A stretch of 64,000 bases of DNA, from assembly GCA_013400115.1 (NCBI GenBank), contig VXBP01008593.1:62001-126000 (forward strand), written 5' to 3'. Below are positions 24,501-36,500 of this stretch, piece after piece. Source of the DNA: Rhinopomastus cyanomelas. Lineage: Eukaryota > Chordata > Aves > Bucerotiformes > Rhinopomastidae. The position numbers and the translations under genes were made by a program. The notes beneath the pieces were generated by a model that did not search any database, was not told where the DNA came from, and saw only the letters and a program-made list of their open reading frames with translations. The number at the start of each line of letters is the position of its first letter. Within the stretch, counting starts at the first letter, position 1.

Positions 24501-27500
24501 GTGCCACAAGCAGAGAGGAGACGACTGTCACTGTTTGGCCTCTCTCCCATTCCCCTTTTCCTGTTCACTGCAGCATTATGATCTTTAGGAGCTTTCCCAG
24601 AGATGTCTCAGTGAATACCCCGGTTCTTTTGCCCAGTACACAACTACAGGGCAGCAGAGCTCTGCTCAAGTAATAGAGGAGCCTTCTGGTGGTGCAGTTG
24701 TTCCAGGGCCAAGCGGAAGAGTTCTTTTCTGTTGTCTTCGCCTGAAGGAGAGATGTTTCAGAATGGATGAGTGAGTTGTGTGCTAATAGTCCTAATGGAT
24801 CTGGATTAACCCTTGGCTGGGACTAATCTCTTTAGCTATGGAACATGCCTGAGTACAGTGACTCAGACTGAGTGACTGGCGTCTAAGGCAGCACCCGTTT
24901 GCTCTTGTAAAGATGAAAGTAAGCTGAGAAGAGGAACAGTACGTCTGCTTTGATATACTGTGGAGGGACTCAACAGACAGAGGTGTCAGCTGCGTTTCCT
25001 GGCGCTGGACTGGCAGAGGGTTGCAGTGCAGGCATTGGGCTCTGTATGTGTGTGCCCTCACGAAGCTGTTCACTTGGAACACTAGCAGCCAAGACAGAAT
25101 CTCTGTGGTTTCCCGACGGGTGCTGCCTGGCCATATGAATGATTCCATTAGCCCAGGGCATGAAGTTATGAGCAGATAGGATTTTATATGTAACTTCTAT
25201 CACAAAGTATTTACTGGATGCCGGCTTGTATTTGTTCATGCACAGGTATTAAAACAAGCAAAATGTTGCCCCTTGGAGACTTGAACTTTCTATTCAAGTC
25301 TGTCAGATTGATAGGATCGGATAGATTTGTACCCGTTGCATTTAATGAAGCGGTGCTCTGTCTCCATGGTGCCTATTGGAAAGGACAGTGTATTTGTGTC
25401 CAGTTCTGGGTACCTCAGTTCCAGAAGAACACAGAACTGCTGGAGAGAGCCCAGCGCAGAGCTACAGAGATGATGGAGTGGAGCATCTGCCTGAGGAGGA
25501 AAGGCTGAGGGAGCTTGGGTCTCTTCAGCTTGGAAAAAAGGAGACTGAGGGGTGACCTCATTAATATTGATCAGTATGTGAAGGGTGGGTGTCAGGAGAA
25601 TGAAGCCAGGCTTTGCTCAGGGGCACCCAGTGATAGGACAAGGGACAATGGATGTGAGCTGGAACAGAGGAGGTTCCCCATCAGTATGAGAAAGAACTTC
25701 TTGCCAGTGAGAGTGACAGAGCCCTGGAAGGGTGTAGAGGAGCTCTTAGCAGACCTGATGCTGGGTGCTGTGGACAACCCTGCACTGAGCCAGGATAGCT
25801 ACCCTGAGAACAGCCTTGGAGGATGATAAGCAGGGAAGCTAATTACAGAGGAATGTTAACCAGAACGTGGGAACCAGGGATGAGGGCCGTGTTAGGGGTA
25901 GCTGGAGGGGCTGTCCGATCAGGTAGTTTGTCGTATGATGGCCAGTGGGCTAGAGGGCAGCTACAGGTGGACAAAGGCCACATACCCAATGAGTGTAACC
26001 TCAGTGCCGTGTGGACAGGACATGACTGTATATAAACGAGGTGATTACAGAATAAAGCAAGCTCGGCACTTTAACCATATTGGTGTGCCTGTCGTTGACT
26101 CAGCTAACCCCTCACAGGGCCCCCCTTGTTTCAGAAGGGGCTGTCCAGAGAGGCTGTGGAGTCTCCTTCTCTGGAGACATGTTCCTGTGCGACCTCATCT
26201 AGAGGATGCCGCTCTGGCAGGAAGATTGATCTTTCGAGGTCCCTTCCAATCCCCAACATTCTGTGATTCTGGCAGGAAAGGATTATTGTCATACGGAAGC
26301 TGAACTCAGAGCAGGCTTCTAGAGTAGTAAGACTAGCAGAGTGCAGCATAGCACAGCTGACACTGCTTCTATATGTGCTCGAGGACATCCTCATCCATGA
26401 GGGGGGGTCACCAAAATTCGTAGAAGTACGCACAGATGAAGGCTCCAGTGATAACTGGGACTAGTTACATGTTGAAGTCTAAAATACACCCAAGTGTCCT
26501 TCTGGATCAATATTTAAGTAGTGCAGCAGTTTGCAATGTTAACACTTTTTCTGTAGCTCCACAGACTTTAATCTACCTGTGCTATTCTTTTCCTTTAGAA
26601 TAATGAACTGTAGAGGCTCCTGGGAATTTTTTGTGGAGCTGAATAGCTCAGAGAAATAGGACAGAACATGAACCCAGTGTTTCTTACTCTCTTGGCTTTC
26701 AATGAGACTGTGATTGGTTGAGTTTCTGGACAGTTAAAGGACTTTGAGCCAGCTTTTGCTCTTACGGAAGTAGAGATTGCTTACAGTCGAAAGACAAACC
26801 CTTTGTTCATGGTGGACAGGGGTCATGCAGTGCTCTCTTTGTGGCAATCTGTCATGACTTTCCAGTAGAAGAACGTGATCCCAGTGCTTTTGAGAAATTG
26901 CGGCTATGTTATACGGTGATTAGTCAGCCTTTGCTGAAATGTCCCTAGATTTGAAGTTTCCATGTCAGTAAGGCACAGCGGGCAATGAGCTGGCGGTGTC
27001 TGTGTGCAGAAGGAATCGGGTGTGACTGGTAGTGAGTTTCCATCTGGTGCAAAACACCTGCATAGCGTGCTTGCCGGCAGCGAAAGTGGGAACTTGTAAG
27101 GCTTACTTGGGGTGCTCTCAGCTGGCAGGAATCACAGTGCTCATTTCCTCCTCTTCATTTTATCCATCTTTAGTGACTTTCTTCTGTGACAACAGCCTCC
27201 ATCTGCAGAAGATGCCAGTTGTGCTGCTGGCTGTGCACACGATCTAGGCACCTGGCACTGGATCATCGTTGATGTCATTGGTAAAGACTAAGGCGGGTAG
27301 AAAAGGTAGCTTTGCATTTGCTGTCCCAGCAAAGCAGCCAACGTACTCGGCAGCAATTTTGGAGAGCGCTCATAGCCACCCTGCTGCTTTCTGTTTGCCT
27401 CACGCCTGTATTTTAAACAAAGACCAAGCAAACGCTGCAACTGTTGGGCTGCGTTTTAGCCAACTTATCTGGCCTGTGACAGCATTTTCTCGTGCAACAT

Positions 27501-30500
27501 TTTCCTCAGGGGATGGGCTGGCAGCCCATGCTGGGCTTGTGTTCCACTTCGGCTTGCTCACCTTCACAGCAATGCAAAAGCATTGAAAATCCTGAAGGCT
27601 GTGGGAGCGGGGACACTGTCTTCATTTTGTCAGATCTGAATTGTTCACGCTCTTTCCTTTGAAGAATGTCTTCTCAAGGCACAGCTATGTCGTAAAAATG
27701 GTCCAGGACGTGGGTTCCCCTCCCATGTGCTCTGGAGATGCTAGTCTGACTAACATCGCTAACGTTGTACCCATCCCCTCATGATACCCCTGAAATCACT
27801 TTGCTAGCAACCCAGAATTACAGTCCTTAGAGGGGAGATCAGAAGAGAGCTCCATCTTTAAAGGAAGTAAGTAAGAAGGAAACTGAACACCAGCATGATA
27901 AAGTTGTGACAATTCAGAGTGGTACCCAGGGCATCTTAAGCACTGGGCTTTAGGCAGACCTGCTCATAAATAGTGTATGGCTTATACATGTTTTAAGTAT
28001 CTGTGAAACGCTGCAGCAAGCCAGGCTCCAGCAGAAGCTGAACGTTGCACATCACTCCCGTGAGCTCCCTTGAGCATCTCCATGGGAGCTAGAAGTTACT
28101 GGAGCACAGCCAAGGAGCCACACAGCCATCTCCCCACAATGCTTCTGTGTTAGGAGGGTGGTGCAGTTATTCCAAGAGGGAGCAAAACATCTGAGGCATC
28201 AGGAGAGACAGGAAGAGCATTTTTAGACATCAGGAAGAAATTCTTCCCGGAGAGAGTGGTCAGGCACTGGAGTGGGCTTCCCAGAGTGGTGTTTGAGTCC
28301 CTGTCCCTGGATGAGTTGAAAAGATGCTTTGATGTAGTGTTGGGGGATCTGGCTTAGTGGTGAACTTGTAGAGTCGGGTTGATGGTTGGACTCGATGATC
28401 CTGGGGGTTTTTTCCAACCTGAATGATTCTGTAAACATGATGAATGCTGCTGTGGCACGTTCCAGGGCAGGAGACTGTGCCTGCAGCAAGGGCTGGCATC
28501 CATCAGTGAGAAGAGGTGAGAAGTTTACCCTTTGATGGGGCCGAAAGAGAACTTGGCTCAGCAACAGTCCTACAGCATGGATGGGACTTCCAACTTGGAG
28601 CTTTCTCTGTTTACTAAATGGATCTTAGTGGTACCTGTGGGTAGGGAGACTCCATGCAGGACTCCTGTGGTTGCTTGCACCAAGCAGATGAGTCAGATGA
28701 GCCAGTTGGAATCACACTGGCTCTTAGGTGTCAATGGATGCTGCTTGGATTACTTCCCTGAACCACAGCCTCTGACAGCTGTTTGTAAGATGAGCAAGGG
28801 AGACCTGAAGACCAGATGGAACTAGGAGGAAGGTTTTGTAGTGTTATCTCCTGACAGGGAGTGACAGTAGGCAGGAAGGTTCTGTACATGCAGCATCTCC
28901 CAGGCTTAGCAGCTTGCACGGAAAACCCATCCTCTTCAGAAACTTCACATGTGGTGCCTTACAGTGTTTTCTGCAGTGTGCTCCTGCAGAACTGCCCCTT
29001 TTGAGTGTGTGTGAATGAGCTCTGTCCACTGGCACCTGGATGTCATCTCAACACGTGGCAAAAAGCCTGCATCCAGCGAAGAGGAGAAGAGAAGGTGGCC
29101 TGTGCTGCCATGGGCATGGGATTCACACCAAGTGTGCCTCTTCAAGGCATCTCACTCACACAGCCTTTTCCAGGACTGAATAGCCAGTGTTGCTGCTGGT
29201 TTGCACCCCTGTCCTTCTAGAAATGGATTGAACTGCACCTTGATATGAAGGGTAGCCTCAGCCTCTGCATGGCTCTGTGTGCAGTGTCTCGTCAGGGGTG
29301 ACTCCTCTTATGTGCCTCTGGCCCAGTGGGCTCTGGAGTGTTGTTCTTGCCTGTACTCGGTAACTGCTTTGTTTCCTGAGTGAGACCAACCTGCGCAATG
29401 GGACGGATTCTGGGGTGTCAGACTGTCACTGCATTTGAGCAACTGGTTTTGCATCTCTGTTTGCCTCTGGCTCCGAGATGGTGTTTGCAATGGAGGGCAC
29501 TTGTGTTTTGTGCTGTACCATCAGAGTGTAAACCCTTTGCAACCTGTGAGCGACAGCTGGGCTGATGGCTGTTTGCTGTCTCTCAGAGGCGTGAGCCATG
29601 CTGCGTGTCCATACAGCTGCCCTTGTTTTGTGTGGAAAGAACTGGCTGTGAGTGTGATGCGATACCTGTAACTGGCAAGGAACTGCCACTGTGATGCAGC
29701 GGGTAGGTTCCATCAGCAGCGTAGCCCGCAGACGCTTTGCTAGCAGACATCAGCGTAGGACTATGAAAGGAGTGTGACATTGTCTTTGCATAGGCCATTG
29801 TGACTTAGAGGAATTTCTGCCTTGCACGGTTTGTTCATTTACACCTGTGAAACTGGGTTATAAACGTCTTTATTCTGTTAAACAAGTATTGCCATACTGA
29901 AAAATTGCTTTGCAACCCAAACTCATGGTGTGTAAGAAGCCTGACAGAGTCAAGATTAATGCCACGTTTGCACAAGTGGGCCCACAGGTGCCTCTTAATT
30001 TCCCTTGGCATCCTTGTAAGCCAGTATGTTACTGCTATTTTATGTACCAAGGAAGCGCTATACGTTTACTTGATTATCTTTGACATTGTGGCTCCTGGTT
30101 TTGCGTTGCCCTACCAGGGCTTGGGGCCCTTGGGGTAGCCTTCCTCACTGTTAAACAAGAGTGACAGAGCGTGAGTGGTGTTTGAAGACGTGTGACGAAT
30201 GCACAGCGGTTTCCGTAACAGAGCGAAGAACTCACCTTTACAGTGAGAAATGGAGGTTTCTGAGTGGAAGGCATAAAGCACAGTTCAAAATGAGTGACTG
30301 AAATTCATTAAAAATTTAAAATTACCTATTTGCTATTTTGTCCTCTCTTTGAATGAGCAACATCTGGGTCCTAAAGAGGAAAATTAAGAGAAACAGCGCT
30401 TGCAATGAAGTGGGATGGGAATTGCGGCCGCTTTTAATGTTTCTTTCATTTCAGTTAATGTTTCAAATTATTTTAAGGGCCAAAGTGAGTGCCAGCAGGG

Positions 30501-33500
30501 CCTGGTCCCACCAGTGACCATGGGCTGAACCCTAGGAGCTCTCAGGCTTCTCAGCACATGAACATGCTGTTTTCTCACCTCTCGTCTCCAGGCACTTTCC
30601 AAAACAACCTCCTAGGGCCATCCTTTCCTCACAGCCCTCAGCACAGGGACTCGTCGCTGCCTGAAATGAAGAGTTGTCCCCAGTGCTTTTGTTTCTGTCG
30701 GGTTGTCCCTGATCCCACCATATGTGATTATCGGTCTCTGGCAGCGACTGGGTAACGGAAAGCTTGGAAGTGGTAAAGCACAGGGTCTTCAGCCAAAGCT
30801 CCTTCACTGCAGAGTCTGCTCCTGCACTGGAATTGCTAGAGAGTGTAACTGTGCTGCTTCTCATTTCTCTCCTGAGAACAGATGTTCCACCACAACAGCC
30901 ACTAGGAGTTCATCTCCCTTTTAGCGTTGAGTTCCCCTCACCTTCTGGCATAAAATGCATGGACAGAGGCGTAGGCCAAGCTGAACAAGGATTGCAGCCT
31001 TGGCCTCATCGTGGAGCTCTCCCTTGGCGGTGGTGAAGGTTAGCAACAGCCTTCACATGGATTTGTGTTCCTCAAGCAGAGAGTCAGTGCTGGGAAGCTC
31101 ATCACAGTGTGTTTTCATGTGGTGGTGGCCAGAGGAAGCCCATAATAACCTGGTGGTTGTGAACAGCACTGGCAAATACACTGTACGCGAAGAGCTCTGT
31201 ATTTGCACAGGTGGTTTAGTGACATGGTGAATCGGGTTTGCCGATCTTGTTCTGGTGCTTTGACTGTTCATCACTGGGGGCCTGTGTGCATCTTCAGAGG
31301 GGTCCTTTCTGGCCTGGTCCAAGCACCGCTGAACGGCTCTGGTTGGTTGGGTTTGTCACTGTAGTTGCAATGCTTTGCTGCTTTTTTTCTTCTTTCTTTT
31401 GCGTTTTTATGCTCTGAAAGTAACATCTTTTTCTTTATCTTTTTTAAGATAAAGACATTCCCTGCTGATACATCTAATCCTTTTTTCGATCCTTTTACAA
31501 CAGTACCACAGTTTTCTGTAAGTAGAACGTGCGACTAAAAAACTGTGTCTTTAACACTATTCCAACTGCGGTTTTCTAAGTGTCAGAAATTGATGCTCTA
31601 AGTAGTCTTCAAGAGAAGAAAGGAGAGAAGTTCTAGGTAGAAATTGGAGTGCCAATCAGTTGAATGTTCCCATTATTCAAACAATTAACTTGCCTGCGTT
31701 CAGACATCGCTGCTTCCTAGACAGAGGACTAAGAGGCAAAGGGTAGGGCTCACTGCTAACGCGGTCTATTCCAAAACGCTGCTCAGTTCAAGGACTAGAG
31801 AGGACACTTACGGAGCTCCAGAACATCTGTTCAGGGAGCAGTAAGAGAATACGAAGACTTAGTCCTCTGTCTAGCAATTGCATGGCCTCCTGCCTGAAAC
31901 CGCTTGCCGTGCCATCATAAACGAGAGCCTGCTTTTCACTGAATTCACACCTGCATTTTAAGGAAGGGCTATGGTTAATGTGTTGGTGACTACCTTGTGT
32001 GAACTCACATGTTGACTTTATGATTTGAATCCAGCATTGAACTGAATTGTTAAACTTCCACAGAAATCAGAATTCAGGGAGTTTTTTGGTGAGGAAAACA
32101 GCACACGAAGAGAAAACAGTTACTTGACGATTTGAAGAGTAAATCCAACCTGAATCCTTCTTCAAAGGTAGAGGTATTGTGTAGCGTGTTTGGCAAAACA
32201 CTCTGCCCCATAGGATTCGGTGCCCAGTTGTCATTACCAGCCACAGGAACTGACTTACAGTTTTGACAAGACATTTGCACAGTGAAGCCTTTCAGACGCT
32301 GACCTTAGCTACTGCTTGTAGCCCCGATTATATCCGGTGGCTAATCGGAGATGAGCAGTGGGTGTCACTGCAGGGCCACGTTGCGGGACCCGGCTGCATT
32401 TAATGGTTTAAAGAAAGGCGTTTCTTTTGCAAGAAGCCTCGTGATGGGTCAGATCTAAACGTTGCTTTTCTCCACGTTAAATGCTGAAGCCAGCGTAAGC
32501 CGGGCTCGGCGCAGTCCTGAGCTCTGTTAAAGGTGTCTCACGATACATGGCAAGTGTTGCAGCGACTCATTGCTAGGTCCACCCAGTCCGCACAGGTGAA
32601 AGCTGGCCAAACACAGAGTGTTTGTGACTTTCATGGGACAACTTTATGTCGTAAAGAGCTGTGCCTAGGACAGCCTTCCCACTGATGAGTAGTGATTGGC
32701 AGGAAGTAATTTTTCTGCTGATGACACTTACACTGGAAGCACAGTTTAGGAGAGAGCTGTATAAAATACTTCTTCGTTATTAGGGGAATAGAGCTTTAAA
32801 ATACCCTGATATCCTCATCCAGAGAAAGCTCTGTCTTGGCTGTTTCACGGCAGGTTCACACGTTGAAGTTTCTGTCGCGCTCTGTTGGGACAGAAGCAGC
32901 AAAATTCAGTCTGATCTTTCTGGTGTTCATGCCTCTCCCCGTAGAGTCAGGTTTCCCTGGGCAGAGGGGAGGGCAGAATCCAGGTGGCAACTACATAAAC
33001 TGTCCTGCTGGTGAGAGATCCATCATAGGATTCCATACAGTCCTTGTAGGGACCTGTGTACAGGAGACCATGGTAAGCCAGCAGCTACCCCAAGGACTGC
33101 ATGGAGATGGGAAAACAGCTGGAGAGGTTAACTAGACTCTGTTCCTGTGTGTCATGGTCCTCCATCCCAGCCTAAAGAGACGTGCTTCTCCCCAGCAGCC
33201 CCATCCCAATGCCCAGGCTCTGCCGAGGGCTTGGCAATAGCTACACCCCGGGCAGCAGCTGTAAAGGGGAAGTCTAGGTCAGCACTAGGGCTTGCAGGCA
33301 GATCTCCACTCTGATTGTTCTCTGGTCACCACATGATAATGTTTGCTAATCTTTTTCCTTATTTAGTTGGGAGTTTTTCCCTTTTCTTTCCTTGCTTCTC
33401 CCTCGCTGTTAGGTTTGGTTTTGGGGTTTTGGGTTTTTTTTGTTTGGATCAAAACATTGAGGGGAAACAGTTATTGAGGGGAAAACAGTTGCAAACAGTG

Positions 33501-36500
33501 ACGTCCGGAGGGCTTTGCCTTTTGCGTAAGGCTTCCAGTGTGGCGCTGCGTACGCACTTGTGTGGATTCTGTCACACGAAAAAAACAGATAACTTGTTTG
33601 CCTGGAGTTGTTTGGAAAGAAGCTTCACGCCACAAAGCCTCTGAACTCCAGAGATTTCTGCCGGGGAGTGGTGGGCTGGATGACCACATGCCCAGTCTCC
33701 TGTGCATCAGATAGGCGTAAATTAATGAAGTGATATCTGCTTGGGAGCAGCCTATGCAGGCAGCTAGAGGTAAAAGAGGTGTTTTGGATGGGAGACATAA
33801 AAACATTACCCAGAGCAAACACACTTTGGGACTTGGGGCAAGTGTTCTGCACTTGTCACTTGTCATTGCTCTTCTGGTGTCTGTCAGGCTGGGAGGATCG
33901 ACATCAGTCTCACAGAGCGGTGCTTCCTTCTCATGCCGTAAAACAAGGTCTGGTGATCTCTGGAGGACAGGGATCCTGTACGAGGGACACCAGATCTGAC
34001 ACCCCTGCAGCTTAGAAAGTTGAGTTTTAACAGTCATTGGGCAGGGATGACAGCACAGGTCATATCAGCCAGTATCTACCTGTGTAGTTGGCCAGAGCTG
34101 GAGGGAGAGTTTCTCTAGTTGTTCTTTGTTCTCCATTTCACTCATTTTGTGGAAACAATGGGGTTTCCTTTGCTTCAGAGGTTGGTTTGGAGCATACCAT
34201 TTTGGAGGTGCGTTAACAAGTACGGTAAACAAGCAAAGCAAACACGGCCAGTCCTTCCTGGTTTCAGAGACTCGCCCCTCGGATGGGACTGGTTTGTTTG
34301 TGTTTAGCACTGGTCCCATGTGGCTTGCAGAATTGGAGAAATCATTGAGACAGTGAAAGGAAATAAAGAAGTGGCTATTCAAATAGCTGCTCCTTTATAA
34401 CGGTGACTTTTCTTCCTCCCCGCCTGAAAGTCTGACCCCAAATCCTATGGAAAAGTCATTGAGAAAGAAATGCAGCCAGTACCAGCAGGAGCATATCCCA
34501 GTGGTCCTGACACACTGACAAACTGCAGCTGCTCTGTGCTCCTCCAAGGTCAGGCTCATACCTGCTCCACAGGACTGGGTTCTTTGTAGGGATCCTCCCC
34601 GTCCCACTGTATTAGCTGGACCAGTCTTTGCTGTAATTCTGCAGCACGAGTGGACCTCACCTGAAAGACAGGGCAGAACTGGGAAAGCACCTGCTGTTGG
34701 TCTCAAACTAGTGTTTCCAGTGTCCCTTTAACACTGTCACATCTAGTGCTGTGGCAGTCTGACTGCAAGCCTCTCTCGCTCAGGCATGTTCTCGTTAGTA
34801 AGTGTGAAAAGGGGATGCACGCTCTGGAACCCTGACTCTTTACAGTCCTGGGCTCCTGGCTGTTACACAGCAGATAGTAGTCAGGGGACCCACCAGCAAG
34901 TGGAACAGGATTTCTGAGGGACAACCCAGAAATCTCCTGTGGTCAGGAGAGGGGAATTAATTGTAGAGAAAGCACCATAATCACGAGTGTTATTTTCCAA
35001 AGGGATTATGTGTGAAGTCCGTGCAGTTCCATCTCAGATAGCACACGCTGGCGTCAGGCCTCCACCTCAGACACCTCTGATGAAGCCATCAAGAGAGGTG
35101 GCTGTTGAGCATCTGGGCAGGACAGCTACAGCCTCCTGTTAGTTCTTGCTGTGACCTGCTGCTCTTTGGCAATGCATTGGGTGGTAAAAGGTCACAGGAG
35201 CACTAGAAGCTAATCTGCACTTCTGTTCTCCCTGTGTCTCTGTGCCTGTTGTTTTGTAGGCAGAATTCACAGACAAGTTACAGTGCTGCGCTGTGCAGTC
35301 GTCGCCCAAGATAACCCTGGTCACTCCATCCCCTGTGCTGAGATCTCTGGCAGAGACTGTACCGACTCCAGCCGTCCAGGCAATATACCCGTCGCATAAA
35401 CCGGTCTCGCTGGCAGACAGGTAATGGGCAGTTCTTTCACTGCGATGCTTTTGCACTACAGGAGTCCTCCTGATTTCTCTTCTCCTGTCACAGTTAGGGC
35501 GAAGCACTCTTCTCCCCGACACTTCAGGACAGGTGCGCCGCACACACAAATACCTGTAACGCACATCTGCTCAGAGATAAACCCCATGTTTTCTTCAGGA
35601 AAGTCATCTTGTCTGAACTAGAAAGGGAGCAGGCTTTGAATAACTGCCGTTGCAATTTTTTTTTTTCCAAATTAAATGTCCATGGGGCAAAGCTGGGCTT
35701 GCAAAACACCCATTCTTGTCAATGAAAAGCAGGCACTGGGTTTCTTTATTTCTTTGCTTTATTTATTTATTCATTTAGTGATGACAGGCCACAGTGGCCT
35801 TTCCTGTAGTTTCTCAGAGAAGAGACCATCCTTCCAAAGGCAGCCTGCATGCCCTTTTCTGTTCTTTCTTCCTGCTGGTTTTGCACACTGGTCTCTTATT
35901 CTGGACCTTCATCAGAACTAAACTTCCCAAGCTGACGAGGTACCGAATACAAATGTGGGAGTGGATATCCTCAGTACCTGTGGAGCACCAACAGACTCAG
36001 ACTTGGCTTGAAAAGCTTTGCTTTCCTGAACTTCTTTAACTCATGGGTTCACTGTCAGTGCCCATTTCGTTTGCCAGTTATTTTTCACAGATGCGTGTCA
36101 CTTCTGCTCCACATTGCTAACTCACCTCAGTGATATTGTCCCGGGGAAACTGGAATTCTGAAGCTGTAGAGCTGGACTCAGCTTCTGTAGGGTGGCTGAA
36201 GCACGAGCAGGTGACTGCAGCCCTGCTTGTCCATGCCTGGGTTGCAGTGTGCTGCTCTGCGGTTGAACTCTCCAGACTGTTTTTTGAGCATTAGATGCAG
36301 TAAGCGTGGAGGGGGTGTGCCCCACACTATTTATTAAGAAATGGAATCACTAAGCCAGGGCGTTCCTCATGTTGCAGAGCCTGCAGGCTCTGGAGTGATT
36401 CCGTGTGTGAGAGCAAAGACGTGGGGCTCCTCTTGCCACCCCCTGATGGGAGCAGAACTGCAGTGAACCCAGCCTGTGTGGATGCTCCCGTGCCAAGGAG

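Larger units (their letters stand above)
17668..31448 (+). other. EPB41L4B large intron (13.8 kb)
   Basis: Contains a dense CR1 cluster (18640-23515), a CR1 split by a solo LTR (25375-26278) and one further CR1 (28215). In 23520-25370, 26280-28210 and 28440-31440 I see no gene, repeat family or RNA I can name. Because both flanking exons are phase 0, an extra phase-0 exon could hide here unnoticed. Confidence 0.75.

Noticed and set aside
25823..26035. Short ORFs inside the LTR
   Set aside because: LTRs are non-coding regulatory DNA. No viral gene sequence is adjacent.
33471..34037. 188-codon minus-strand ORF
   Set aside because: No recognisable motif, no splice-site logic and no repeat. Composition looks random for a non-coding intron.
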